Under the pieces are notes generated by a model that was given only the letters and a program-made list of their open reading frames with translations, was not told the DNA's origin and did not search any database. 64,000 nucleotides of DNA from CAVZMO01 sp963776195. GTDB taxonomy: Bacteria > Nitrospirota > Thermodesulfovibrionia > Thermodesulfovibrionales > SM23-35. The translations under genes and the position numbers were made by a program. Position 1 is the first letter of the stretch. Every line of letters starts with the position of its first letter. The stretch is from contig CAVZMO010000015.1 of the NCBI GenBank assembly GCA_963776195.1, forward strand, positions 62,001 to 126,000. The letters run 5' to 3'. Below are positions 25,257 to 34,640 of this stretch, in pieces.

Positions 25257-26683
25257 ACGTCCATTCCAAAAAATCTGAGTCCGCGCCTGATGTGACGGGT
25301 AAATTTCCACAGAGGAGGGCGCAACCCCAGTCTGTGTCCGATGCGGTGGAGCACCGGTAGGAATGATAATCCTATGGAATCTGAATTGATAAAGTTCATA
25401 TGGGTGTCCATGGTTTCCCGGATCTTTTTTTTCATCCATTGATAATCTACTGTTGGAGAATTATAAAAGACCGGAGGGAGCATTTCATAGGAAGAGAGCG
25501 ATAAAAGTCCTTCTCTCCTCGCGAGACTCTCGAGTTCTGTCCCCGGATAGATGCGTATCCCCGCGCCGAAAAATGCAATATCTTCGTGACGTATAAATGT
25601 TCCGGCGAATCGCAGGGTTTCCTTTACCGTTGCTTCCGTCTCACCGGGGCCACCGAACATGAAAATCCATACACACGGCAAAGAGTGACGCCGGATGACG
25701 CGGGCTGCCCTATACACATCCTCAACAGTAAAACCTTTCCGGAGTCCTTTGAGGACGCTGTCGGAAGCGCTCTCAACGGTTATTCCGATGCCGGTAAACC
25801 CCGCGTGTTCCATTGCGGTAATGAGGTCATCATCAATAAAAAGCGGATTCAGTTCAAGACTCTGCAGCCGTGCACCCCTGCAGGTATGTGCAATCCCCTC
25901 GCATATTTCCATTGCATGATCATAAGGATAATTGAAGACGTTATCGACAAATTCAATATCCCTGAAATCCCGGCGTATGAGTTGTTTAACCGTATCCACA
26001 ACGCATTCGGGGCTGCTCAGCCGGTAAACATTGCCTTCGATCTTACGATAGGTGCAATAAATGCATTGAAAGTGGCATCCGAGTTTGGTCTGTACAGGGA
26101 CCGTTGAGAGTCTTGACAGGTAAGCCCTCAGATCGATCCACCGCGCAAAATCCGGTGTCCGGCATGCATGTGCATAATGATGGTCCGGTGGTCCCGGATT
26201 CCTCGTAAATCTATTATCTTCGATCCATGCAACACCGGGAACATCCACCGGCGATTTGTTGCCGGAAAGCCTTTCCAGGAGCATCGGGAATACAACTTCA
26301 CCATCACCGGTCACCGCGTATGAGGCCCCGGTGGTCCGCAGTAACTCCTCGGGCATTACGGCAACGGCCGCCCCTCCAATCACAAGGGGTACACCAGTCA
26401 GGGAACGAACGGCGTCGATTACAGGGCTTATTTCCTCGATAAAAAAGACCGGATTCTCATAATCGTTGTTGTCGATATTCCGTATCGAAAGGCCGACAAT
26501 ATCCGGTGCAGATTTAGCGAACTCTTTTTTGAGCTTTTGAATGGCGTCCTTTTCGAACATGAAATCGAACACCCTTACTTTATGCCCAGCCTGTTCGGCG
26601 GCTTCTGCAACCATGCATGCGCCAAAAGGTAGTACCGGCATAGGGAGGGTATTGCGGTTGGTGCTTATGATGAGAATGTTCAT
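25253..26683 (-). CDS. B12-binding-type radical SAM protein
   Basis: 476 residues with AAGGAACAATATTTT before the ATG. Residues 1-140 resemble the cobalamin-binding Rossmann domain found in this class (PFGACMVAEAAEQAGHKVRVFD, PLVIGGAAVAVMPEELL), but the DxHxxG cobalamin ligand is not seen. The radical SAM core begins at LGCHFQCIYCTY with the CxxxCxxC cluster ligands at 203, 207 and 210, followed by IEFVDNVFNYP and GIGITVESASDSVL. Such proteins methylate unactivated carbons or rearrange substrates in natural-product and lipid pathways. It is upstream of and coupled to the type III polyketide synthase. Confidence 0.87.
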   Translation of the reverse strand: MNILIISTNRNTLPMPVLPFGACMVAEAAEQAGHKVRVFDFMFEKDAIQKLKKEFAKSAPDIVGLSIRNIDNNDYENPVFFIEEISPVIDAVRSLTGVPLVIGGAAVAVMPEELLRTTGASYAVTGDGEVVFPMLLERLSGNKSPVDVPGVAWIEDNRFTRNPGPPDHHYAHACRTPDFARWIDLRAYLSRLSTVPVQTKLGCHFQCIYCTYRKIEGNVYRLSSPECVVDTVKQLIRRDFRDIEFVDNVFNYPYDHAMEICEGIAHTCRGARLQSLELNPLFIDDDLITAMEHAGFTGIGITVESASDSVLKGLRKGFTVEDVYRAARVIRRHSLPCVWIFMFGGPGETEATVKETLRFAGTFIRHEDIAFFGAGIRIYPGTELESLARREGLLSLSSYEMLPPVFYNSPTVDYQWMKKKIRETMDTHMNFINSDSIGLSFLPVLHRIGHRLGLRPPLWKFTRHIRRGLRFFGMDV

Positions 26684-26819
26684 AAAATATTGTTCCTTGA
26701 TTATATCTCAAAAAGCCGGTATGTCAATGAAGAGGCTGGATGGCTCATGTCCGTAATAGCTTGTTCCAAGGACCTGAATGAGATAAAATTAATGAAATAA
26801 AGAAAGAGGTAATGCCGCC

Positions 26820-27761
26820 ATGGACAAATCAAAGCTTGAACAGTGTAGAGTGGAAATTGAAGCCACGAAGCAGTTCCGCGAAGAAATCCCGGGGATAGTA
26901 GAGCACCTCGTGCAATCATGCAATACGGAGAATTGCTTCGATCACGTAGATCTGGAACCCCTGCCTTCCAAGGAATCCGTAATAGAGATCATCCATTTGG
27001 CCTGTCGGATTCTCTATCCGGGTTACTTTACCCGTATGCGTATCGATAAAGTCAATCTGATCTATTATTTTGGACAGGAAGTGACAGGTTTTTTTGAGGC
27101 GCTCTCCGAACAGATCACCCTCGCCATACGACATGAATGCCGGCGTCACAACATGTCCTGTATAAACTGTGAGGAACGCGGGCAGGAAATCGCGATACAT
27201 TTTATGAATGAACTTACCCGTTTGCGGACACTGCTTGCCAAAGATATCCGTTCTGCCTTTGAGGGTGATCCTGCGGCAAAAAGTTTTGATGAAATCATAT
27301 TCGGTTATCCCGGGCTATTTGCCATTACCGTTTACCGGATAGCGCATCAGCTTTATGAACAGGGCGTATCATTAATCCCCCGGATCATGACGGAATATGC
27401 TCACAGCATGACCGGCATCGATATCCACCCCGGGGCCCGAATCGGCGAGAGCTTCTTCATCGATCACGGGACCGGTGTGGTGATCGGAGAGACGACAGAG
27501 ATCGGCAAGCGCGTAAGGATCTACCAGGGTGTCACGCTTGGAGCCCTGTCATTGCCAAAAGAAGCAGTGGAACGGCTCAGAAATGAGAAACGTCATCCAA
27601 CCATCGAAGATGATGTTATTATATATGCCGGAGTGACCATATTAGGAGGTGAGGCAGTGATCGGCGCCCGTTCAGTAATCGGGGGGAATGTGTGGCTTAC
27701 GGAGTCGGTGCCACCGGACACAAAAGTTTTTCTCAAAAAACCTGAATTGATTTTTAAGTAA
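26820..27761 (+). CDS. cysE: Serine O-acetyltransferase
   Basis: 313 residues, with AAGAGGTAATGCCGCC before the ATG. An N-terminal helical half (1-185) precedes a left-handed beta-helix with hexapeptide repeats (GIDIHPGARIGESFFIDHGTGVVIG to VIGGNVWL). The catalytic His lies in FIDHGTGVVIGE. It makes O-acetylserine from serine and acetyl-CoA, the substrate of the cysteine synthase five bases downstream. The N-terminal half is longer than in E. coli CysE and belongs to the long form seen in many anaerobes. Feedback inhibition by cysteine is known for the family. Confidence 0.92.
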   Translation: MDKSKLEQCRVEIEATKQFREEIPGIVEHLVQSCNTENCFDHVDLEPLPSKESVIEIIHLACRILYPGYFTRMRIDKVNLIYYFGQEVTGFFEALSEQITLAIRHECRRHNMSCINCEERGQEIAIHFMNELTRLRTLLAKDIRSAFEGDPAAKSFDEIIFGYPGLFAITVYRIAHQLYEQGVSLIPRIMTEYAHSMTGIDIHPGARIGESFFIDHGTGVVIGETTEIGKRVRIYQGVTLGALSLPKEAVERLRNEKRHPTIEDDVIIYAGVTILGGEAVIGARSVIGGNVWLTESVPPDTKVFLKKPELIFK

Positions 27762-27766
27762 ATAAT

Positions 27767-28693
27767 ATGTCACCCATTTACAAAGATATTACAGAGACTA
27801 TTGGCGCTACCCCTTTGGTAAGGCTAAACTGGATTACGAAAGGGCTTCAGGCGACAGTTTTCGCTAAGCTCGAATTCAAGAACCCTCTCGGAAGCGTCAA
27901 AGACCGAATCGGCCTCGCTATGATAAAGGCGGCAGAAGAACAGGGGTTGATTAAGAACGATACACTGATTGTGGAACCTACGAGCGGTAATACAGGTATC
28001 GCGTTGGCTTTTGTGTGTGCGACCAGAAAATACCGTTTAGTCCTGACAATGCCCGAGACCATGAGTATCGAAAGAAGAAAACTGCTCAAGCATCTTGGCG
28101 CGGAGATAATCCTCACGCCGGGAAGTGAAGGGATGAAGGGGGCCATCAACCAGGCAAAAGAAATACTCTCACAGACCCCGAATGCCTATATGCCCGATCA
28201 GTTCAGCAATCCTGCGAATCCCGAAATTCATCGCAGGACGACCGCGGAGGAAATTTGGCGGGATACCCATGGGGGTATTGATATACTTGTTTCAGGTGTG
28301 GGAACAGGAGGCACTATTACGGGTGTTTCTGAAGCAATAAAGGAGCGCAAGCCGTCCTTTAAGGCTGTCGCGGTGGAGCCGGCAGACTCTGCGGTGCTGT
28401 CGGGGGGTAAGCCCGGCCCCCATAAAATTCAGGGGATTGGAGCGGGCTTTATTCCAAAGGTGCTTAATATGGAAATCATCGATGAGATCCTCACTGTCAC
28501 GAACGAACAGGCTTTCGATACGGCCAGGGCAATAGCCAAGCGTGAAGGCATATTATGCGGAATTTCCTCCGGCGCTGCTGTCTGGGCTGCTCTCGAAATA
28601 GCGAAACGTCCTGAAAATGAAGGGAAGCAGATCGTCGTGATTTTACCGAGCACCGGTGAACGGTATCTGAGTACCGAGTTGTTCAGAGACTAG
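27767..28693 (+). CDS. cysK: Cysteine synthase (O-acetylserine sulfhydrylase)
   Basis: 308 residues. The PLP lysine is in GSVKDRIG, the substrate loop is VEPTSGNTGIAL, the PLP-phosphate loop is SGVGTGGTITGVSEAI and ISSGAAVWAA lies near the end. It replaces the acetyl group of O-acetylserine with sulfide to give cysteine. It forms a two-gene operon with cysE. No ribosome site is seen in the short gap, so translation may depend on coupling. It is intact, and its end abuts a decayed leftward gene. Confidence 0.93.
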   Translation: MSPIYKDITETIGATPLVRLNWITKGLQATVFAKLEFKNPLGSVKDRIGLAMIKAAEEQGLIKNDTLIVEPTSGNTGIALAFVCATRKYRLVLTMPETMSIERRKLLKHLGAEIILTPGSEGMKGAINQAKEILSQTPNAYMPDQFSNPANPEIHRRTTAEEIWRDTHGGIDILVSGVGTGGTITGVSEAIKERKPSFKAVAVEPADSAVLSGGKPGPHKIQGIGAGFIPKVLNMEIIDEILTVTNEQAFDTARAIAKREGILCGISSGAAVWAALEIAKRPENEGKQIVVILPSTGERYLSTELFRD

Positions 28694-29073
28694 GGCCTCG
28701 AAACAATTTATAAGAAATGAGTACTCCAATTCCTCAAGCGTACGATTGCCGTCACAAAATCCCGGTGCTCGAAGAGGTTTTTGTTGCCCCCCTATATCTA
28801 TGATAGTTCTGCAACCCGGGAACATTTCCCTGGCGCCTACGTGCAACGGCTTTGATCTCGGTGATAGTCCTAATGTCCCCGTGAACTTCGAGCAGGTGTC
28901 TTCCGTAGCCGGTCGCAACAAGCTTGTGGGGCTTGTTGCGACCGACTATCTCTCTGCACACCGAGAAGCGGGTTGTGCCCGGTTTCGCTCCTCTGAAACT
29001 CAAGAAGACGGCTGTTCTCTATGAGGACATATTTAATATACCGCGAGCCTATGTCGATGCCGCCGGTTTTCAA
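28694..29073 (-). pseudogene. Remnant of an ATPase activator of the 2-hydroxyacyl-CoA dehydratase type (YjiL/BadF-like)
   Basis: The ATG overlaps the stop of the dehydratase gene (ATGA). The N-terminus GGIDIGSRYIKYVLI is the ASKHA phosphate-1 motif. The reading then jumps frames at about 28956 to VCREIVGRNKPHKLVATGYGRHLLEVH and TITEIKA, and again at about 28830 to PGCRTIIDIGG, the phosphate-2 motif. After that, family sequence stops, including the CxxGxGxF cluster loop. About half of a normal 250-residue activator is missing. Such proteins inject electrons, driven by ATP, into double-cubane or dehydratase partners. It is non-functional as read. Confidence 0.75.
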
Positions 29074-30311
29074 GCATGCGCACCCTTGCCGATCACCTCG
29101 AGGAATGCTTCGACTCTTGTCTTCAACTGGCCCATATCCTCCATGCTATAGTCGGTCTCGATACGGAGAAAGGGAACGTTCATTTTATCGGCAGTCTTTT
29201 TTACCTTAAACGCTTCCATCATATAGGGGGTGCAGAACTGGATTGCATAATGGACAATCCCGTCCGCTTTCAACTGCTTGGCCATATCTTCTATGTCCGT
29301 GAGTCGCTCTACGTTCGGCGTGAAGCATGCGCAGTTGATGGTCAAATAGCGGGCCGCTATCTTTTCCATGCCCTCTTCAAGGGAGGTAAAATTTTCATCC
29401 AGCGAGGTCCTGAAATTTCTCTCTCCGACACAGGATTCTTCGCCAACCACGGTCGCGCCGCTCCCTTCAATAATCGCGTGGAGCTTCCAGTTCGGGATGG
29501 CCATCGGCGATCCTGAAATGAGTATCCTCGGGATCCCCTTCTCGGCAACTCCGGTCCCGGACTTTACCCGTTGCTCAAGTTCATCACAGAGTTCGTTCAC
29601 CTTTGCGGTAAAACGTCTGGGGTCATCATAAAACGAGACCTGATTTACCAGGAGCGCATCGAGGCCGGAAATCGGAGAGGGATCGCGATGCCCTCAAGCA
29701 GTCGACAGCCTCTGAAGGGCCTTCCTTTTTTCATTCACGGTCTTTGCCGCTTCTTTTAATTTTTCCAGTGTAATAGTTTTCCCGGTCAGCTCTTCGAGTT
29801 TCTTCGCAAACCTCTTTACCTCGTTGCTCCAGAGCTTTCTCCCGTCCTCATCTTTTTTGTTCGGGATCTCCATCACGAATACTTTTCCCTTTGTCACTTC
29901 GTTAAAAATTTCGTAGGCCTTCTTCTTGCCGTCGCAGGTCGTTTCACCCACGATGAGGTCCGCCGTCTGGACGTATGGACAAAGACCGGCCACTTTAAAT
30001 CCCATGAAAGCCTTTATCAAGGCACATGTATTTCTGGGGATGTACTTTTCCGCTTCATCCGATCCGACCTCTGCGCCGGCGCAAAGACCGATGCAGACAC
30101 CGTCAACGGATAGGACAAGTTCTTCGGGTACGTATACGCAGAATGTCCCGATGACCTTCCTCTTCTCTTTCTTTGCCTCGACAATCTCCTCTATCCTCAG
30201 CCCGTGAACTTCCGAAACAACAAAATCAAAATACTTCATTCCTTCAGGACGTTTTTTCTGTGAGAGATAAATATTCTTGTAGGCATCCGAAAGAACGGAC
30301 ACCTGATTCAA
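29070..30311 (-). pseudogene. Double-cubane-cluster/2-hydroxyacyl-CoA dehydratase-like protein (YjiM type) with in-frame UGA
   Basis: Two open stretches in the same frame are separated by one TGA at 29694-29696. The first half has KVIGTFCVYVPEEL, EKYIPRNTCALIKAF and ADLIVGETTCDGKKKAYE, all matching E. coli YjiM/HgdB-family cluster ligands. The second has SGLDALLVNQVSFYDDP, RILISGSPMAIPNWKL, YLTINCACFTPN and FLRIETDYS. Apart from the stop, the protein is continuous and full length, about 413 codons. The stop falls in a linker, not at a conserved Cys. The family reduces difficult substrates with an ATP-driven activator, here decayed. The start is TTG 30311 or GTG 30302, near AAGGAAGA. Confidence 0.82.
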
Positions 30312-30328
30312 TCTTCCTTAAATCGCAA

Positions 30329-31099
30329 TCAGAACTTGCCCCTGAGCACCTTTGCAAGGAGTGCAGTGGCTATGACGAGATACTCCTCCGGATTGAGCGA
30401 AGGACTGAGGAGAGCAGCCTGTCCAGCCCGGCTCAGGAGGCGCTCGTCGTACAGGGCGTGCGGGCATTGCTTACGCAGTTCGGCAACGAGATAGGTAAAG
30501 TTCGCCGCTCGGGACGGCCTGAGTGCAGAACCAAGCGAATCATAAACAAGATTGTTCTCGCGGAAAACGAAGGTTGAGCTGTCCCCGGCATAGAGGTTAA
30601 CAAACCCCTGTCGTTCCTCGGTCGTTACTTCATGAACATTCTTCGTAGTCTTGGCGATCATCATTCCACCGGAAAGTATTGCACGCCCCAGGCTCACCGA
30701 GCGGTTTTTGACGGTCTCCCTCGTGACGTCACGAACGATCGCGGTGCCACGCAGGATGAGGTCAATATCGTGAAAAGGGATGCTGAGGCTGTCACCTTTC
30801 TCCGTTACGATGCCGAGTTCACGCTCGCCAAGATTGAACCTCTTCACAAGCCGCGCACGGCCTTCGCTCTCAATCTCGCCCGCAGTAAGTAGCGCTGCAT
30901 TAAAGCCCGCGGACAAAAGCCTTTCGACAAGCTGTACTGCCCGCTCTTCTTCGGCGAAAACGGCAACAATCAGAGGACCATTGCCACGGGCACGCAGTCG
31001 CACCAGCGCATCATAAATCGCCACCCCCAGGACCGCTGCCAAGTCACCGGCCAGGATTTCCTTGTCCTTTTTCAGAGTATGAATAGCGACTACGTGCAT
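30329..31099 (-). CDS. Hypothetical soluble protein upstream of the YjiM-like gene
   Basis: About 256 residues from an ATG at 31099 (AAGGGGA upstream); an in-frame start 16 codons earlier is possible. It has an alpha/beta N-terminal half (VVAIHTLKKDKEILAGDLAAVLG, PLIVAVFAEEERAVQLVERLLSAGF) and a middle with strand patterns, but no cysteines suited to clusters. No family is recognised. It lies 17 bases before the dehydratase-like gene in the same direction, so it was probably part of that operon. It has no obvious disruption, unlike its two neighbours. Confidence 0.65.
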   Translation of the reverse strand: MHVVAIHTLKKDKEILAGDLAAVLGVAIYDALVRLRARGNGPLIVAVFAEEERAVQLVERLLSAGFNAALLTAGEIESEGRARLVKRFNLGERELGIVTEKGDSLSIPFHDIDLILRGTAIVRDVTRETVKNRSVSLGRAILSGGMMIAKTTKNVHEVTTEERQGFVNLYAGDSSTFVFRENNLVYDSLGSALRPSRAANFTYLVAELRKQCPHALYDERLLSRAGQAALLSPSLNPEEYLVIATALLAKVLRGKF

Positions 31100-31810
31100 C
31101 GTTTCTGCGGGTCCCCTTTTCTCATGGTATAGCACTAAGCCAAGCAAATTAATGTCCTGGGCTGGGCATTATTTTAGTGATGCGGATTCTCTCCTTGAAT
31201 CAGGTACCAGCGATGTATCTGATGATGTGCTCCAAGCGCCATGATATTCGTCCTGTAACCCCAAATCAAGTTCAAGCTCAGTTAACAAGATTATCATTCA
31301 TCCCTTCTCCCGGAAAACGGCCCGCGCATCTTATTTACCTCGGACTTTTTTCTTGCAGCTTCTGGATGAATTCTTTCCGGCCCAATCATTTTTTCTCCAA
31401 AATTTTGCTCGCAATCTTCAATGAGAAGTATATCACAGGTATGAATTTCAAGGGACTTCGTATAGTTTTTGCTTTGGAGGTGAGCAGCCAGTAGGAGGGT
31501 TTTACTGGCTGCCAAAAAAGGAAGAAAGTTATTTTCTTATCTTTAGAATACAGAAAAAATATGAAGAAATTATGAAGGAAACATGAAAAAATTATGAAGG
31601 TAAAATTATCGAAATTCGCATGGATGACGGATTAGAGCCGCCTATCGGCCACGAGTAAAGAACCTGTTGAATATTCGGTCTAGTAGAGAGGGCATTTTTC
31701 TTGACTTCACCTACAAAGAGAGAAAAATTCTCTGGTTAGAAAGATGCAGATTTCCAGTTGCAATGTGGATGGACAAGTTATTTCATCATCCTCTATAAAA
31801 AATCCTGCAA
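31100..31810. other. Non-coding gap with one hairpin
   Basis: No ORF here has a good start. A 10-bp perfect stem (31484-31493 with 31503-31512, core GCAGCCAGTA) is the only clear structure, and it lacks a T-run. A short direct repeat of ATGAAGAAATTATGAAGG type lies at about 31561-31605. Confidence 0.5.
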
Positions 31811-33718
31811 TTAGCTTTCCAAGACCTCAATCTGACGTGGCGCTTCTCCTGCTAAAAATATTTTCCACATCTTCTTATAACCTGTTTCAAGGTTTCTTAC
31901 AAATCGTGGTGTGTCAAAAAGAGGTTCTACTAAGCGGTTTTCGGCAACTCTCTTTCTTATCTCTCTTATATCAATAGGATTGTTGGCTAACCGCACGGCG
32001 AGTGCTTCAAATGCCTCCAGACTGTGTGTTACAAAATCAGACAATCCAATTGCGGATAAGATACTTGACGAAACACGAGAGGCAAAATGACTGCCTTGAA
32101 GAGTTATTACAGGAACACCAGCCCACAAAGCATCGCTTGTAGTAGTATGTCCATTGACAATCCGAGTATCTAAAGACAAATCAGCTAACCTCAGACGCGC
32201 CAGATGTTCGTCTTTTGGTAGTTTTTCTGCAAAGATGAGTCTTTCGGACATTACACCTCTTGTTTCAGCCTCCCGTTTTAAATTATTCTCAACAAGTTTA
32301 CTCTCAGATATCAACCACAGAACGCTTTCTGGAACCTGCTTGAGGATTTTCATCCAAACACCAAATAGCATGAGATCTATCTTATACTGATTATTAAAGG
32401 AACAGAAAACAAAGCTATTTTCAGGCAGTCCAAAATCCGCTTTCTTCCATTCTTTCTTTGAGATCGTCTGCGTATGGTCGTTTACCTGATAACAATGAGG
32501 CATATAGACAAATTTCTCAGTATAGTAAAGAGACTGGTCTTCGGGCGTCACGATTTTGTCCGTGATAATGTAATCAACAAAGTCTGCCCCCGTGGTCCCT
32601 GGAAATCCGAGATAAGTGACCTGAATGGGTGCTGGACGAAGCGCACATATGGCTAACCTGTTTCCTCTCGTATGTCCTTTCAGATCGACCAGAATGTCAA
32701 TCTTATCTTCGTATATACACTTCGCCCCAGCATCATAACTTAAGCTGGATATATCAATAAATTTGTCGCAATCATGTTGTATGCGAGTCCTGTAGGAACT
32801 CCCGTCATCCTTTCCATAAGAGTAACAATGAATCCTGAATGCATCACGATTGTGTAATCCAAACAGGCTGAGCATAAGATGTGCTGTGGCGTGGTTCCCA
32901 AAATCATTTGAGAGGTAGCCAATAGTAATTCTCGTTTTGTCAATTTTTCTAACATCAAATGAAAAGCCAATTTTCAGGTTAGACATAGCTCTAGTAATAT
33001 CTTGACTCCATGACTTTGCAATAGCGAGATTTAAAGGTGGATTATCATGTCTCACAATACTCATAAAAGGTGTTTCGGCAGGTTTCATTCCAGCATCAAG
33101 GGCTTTGCTCGTCAGATTATCGAGTTTGGATGTCATGACTTCGAATTCTTGCCAGTTGCATGTTTGTTGCATCAGGTAGGTGAGTTGACTATATGCTTCT
33201 GTAAGGTTTGGATTAATATGTAATGCTTTTTTATAATGAATTAAAGCTTCCTGCAATTGCCCTTTATATTGAAAAGCGCATCCTAAGTTACTAAACGCAG
33301 GAGCAAAGTCTGGAGCAAATTCAATTGCTTTTTTAAAATTAATAATAGCAATATCAAGTTGTCCAAGATCTTTTAAAGCTAATCCAAGATTATTATATGC
33401 CCAAGGGAAAGTAGGATTAATTTTTATTGATTCTTGATAATTTAAAATCGCTTGATCCAATTGTCCTTTTTCCAGAAAAACATCAGCAAGGTTATAGTAG
33501 GATCCAAAATCGTTTGGGTTCATCTTAATAGCTTTTTGATACCAAACGATAGCTTCATCAATCTCACCCTTATCTTGTAAAATATTTGCCAGCTGATGGG
33601 TAACATACAAATTATTTGGTTGGAATTTGATTATTTTTTTGTAAATAGTTTCTGCTTGTTGCAAATTTCCTTCTTGTTGATAATTAATAGCTGATTGAAT
33701 TGCCTTATTGATGTTCAT
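31811..33718 (-). CDS. TPR protein with O-GlcNAc transferase (SPINDLY-like, GT41) domain
   Basis: 635 residues from ATG 33718 (GGGAGAATGTACA upstream). Residues 1-200 are five to six canonical 34-residue TPRs (LANILQDKGEIDEAIVWYQKAIKMNPND). Residues about 255-620 match the GT41 catalytic region: IGYLSNDFGNHATAHLM, HTRGNRLAICALRPAPIQVTYLGFPGTTG, FCSFNNQYKI, LWLISES, RLIFAEKLP and DTRIVNGHTTTSDALWAGVPV, which binds the nucleotide sugar. It would glycosylate proteins in the cytoplasm; target and sugar are unknown. The gene is AT-rich compared with its surroundings, which hints at transfer. Confidence 0.87.
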   Translation of the reverse strand: MNINKAIQSAINYQQEGNLQQAETIYKKIIKFQPNNLYVTHQLANILQDKGEIDEAIVWYQKAIKMNPNDFGSYYNLADVFLEKGQLDQAILNYQESIKINPTFPWAYNNLGLALKDLGQLDIAIINFKKAIEFAPDFAPAFSNLGCAFQYKGQLQEALIHYKKALHINPNLTEAYSQLTYLMQQTCNWQEFEVMTSKLDNLTSKALDAGMKPAETPFMSIVRHDNPPLNLAIAKSWSQDITRAMSNLKIGFSFDVRKIDKTRITIGYLSNDFGNHATAHLMLSLFGLHNRDAFRIHCYSYGKDDGSSYRTRIQHDCDKFIDISSLSYDAGAKCIYEDKIDILVDLKGHTRGNRLAICALRPAPIQVTYLGFPGTTGADFVDYIITDKIVTPEDQSLYYTEKFVYMPHCYQVNDHTQTISKKEWKKADFGLPENSFVFCSFNNQYKIDLMLFGVWMKILKQVPESVLWLISESKLVENNLKREAETRGVMSERLIFAEKLPKDEHLARLRLADLSLDTRIVNGHTTTSDALWAGVPVITLQGSHFASRVSSSILSAIGLSDFVTHSLEAFEALAVRLANNPIDIREIRKRVAENRLVEPLFDTPRFVRNLETGYKKMWKIFLAGEAPRQIEVLES

Positions 33719-34227
33719 TGTACATTCTCCCAAATAAGAACTTTTTTAAAGTCCATAAGATAGCGTTATTGATTACCAATAGCAACATACAATATTTTAA
33801 CAGAATTATTTTTTGAGCACTTCAGGAAGAAGCTCTCGGAGAATACTTCCATCTGAAAGTGTCATTTGAAGTCGCTTTCCAAAATATTACCCATTCATAG
33901 GGTATTATTATGACCTGAAATCAATGAAAGGCGTCGTATCTTACGCACTTGTGTCCAAGAATATCTAAATAATCTCAATTGCCGTCACAAGATTTATCTC
34001 ACCTCCTTTCATTAATTTTTACGAGGATTATGAGCATGCGACAGATACAAAAGTAACCATAGTATTATTTACATTGGCTGCATATATGATATTATTGTGA
34101 CTATCTGGAGCATTAAGGAAGCTACTGTTACCTAAAATTTGGGGGTGCTATACGGTAAAGGCAAAGTATTACCCAAAATATGATTCTTGTAGACTATAAT
34201 ATTACTATCAAGGAAAGGAGGTAGGGG
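33719..34227. other. Divergent non-coding gap
   Basis: An AT-rich stretch with a strong leftward ribosome site (AAAGGAGGTGAGATAAATC at about 34015-33997) followed only by a few codons and a stop, perhaps a relic. Promoters are not clear. AAGGAAAGGAGGTAGGGG at the right end serves the next rightward gene. Confidence 0.4.
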
Positions 34228-34620
34228 ATGATGGCGAAGGAAAGAACGGTCCGTCTAGTAATTGGGATCTTTGTTGCTATGGGCATTATGCTTACGGTTG
34301 GTTGTGCAGCAAAGGTCGCGCCAGTCGAGAACATTTCAAGTGCAGAAATGGCTGTTAAGGCGGCAGCAAGTAGTGATGCTGGAGTAAATGCGCCTCTCGA
34401 ATTGAAGCTTGCAACAGAAAAGCTGGGTCAGGCTAAAGCAGCGATGCAAAAAGAAGAGTTTGAGGAAGCTCGGCGACTGGCTGACGAGGCGCTGTTGGAT
34501 GCGAAGCTTGCTGAAGCCAAATCACAAACGGAAAAAGCCAAAAAAGTCACTCAGGAACTGCGTGATAGTATTCAGACGCTGCGTCAAGAGATTGAGCGGT
34601 CTGAACAACGTAACAAGTGA
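34228..34620 (+). CDS. DUF4398-type lipoprotein
   Basis: 130 residues preceded by GGAGGTAGGGG. The lipobox is LTVGCAA near residue 26. The mature protein is helical and Ala/Glu-rich (ELKLATEKLGQAKAAMQKEEFEEARRL), the DUF4398 pattern, ending in a coiled coil. It overlaps or abuts the start region of the OmpA-type gene, with which it forms a two-gene operon common in deltaproteobacteria and relatives. Role: envelope lipoprotein, presumably partnering the OmpA protein. Confidence 0.82.
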   Translation: MMAKERTVRLVIGIFVAMGIMLTVGCAAKVAPVENISSAEMAVKAAASSDAGVNAPLELKLATEKLGQAKAAMQKEEFEEARRLADEALLDAKLAEAKSQTEKAKKVTQELRDSIQTLRQEIERSEQRNK

Positions 34621-34640
34621 AAAGAGAGGGGGAAGAGGCC

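Noticed and set aside
29694..29696. In-frame UGA as a selenocysteine codon
   Set aside because: It falls in a linker, not at a conserved Cys; the adjoining activator is clearly broken; no selenoprotein machinery is in the window. It is kept only as a point to check.
31294..31515. 73-codon leftward ORF in the 31-kb gap
   Set aside because: No ribosome site, biased by a hairpin at its start, no recognisable protein features.
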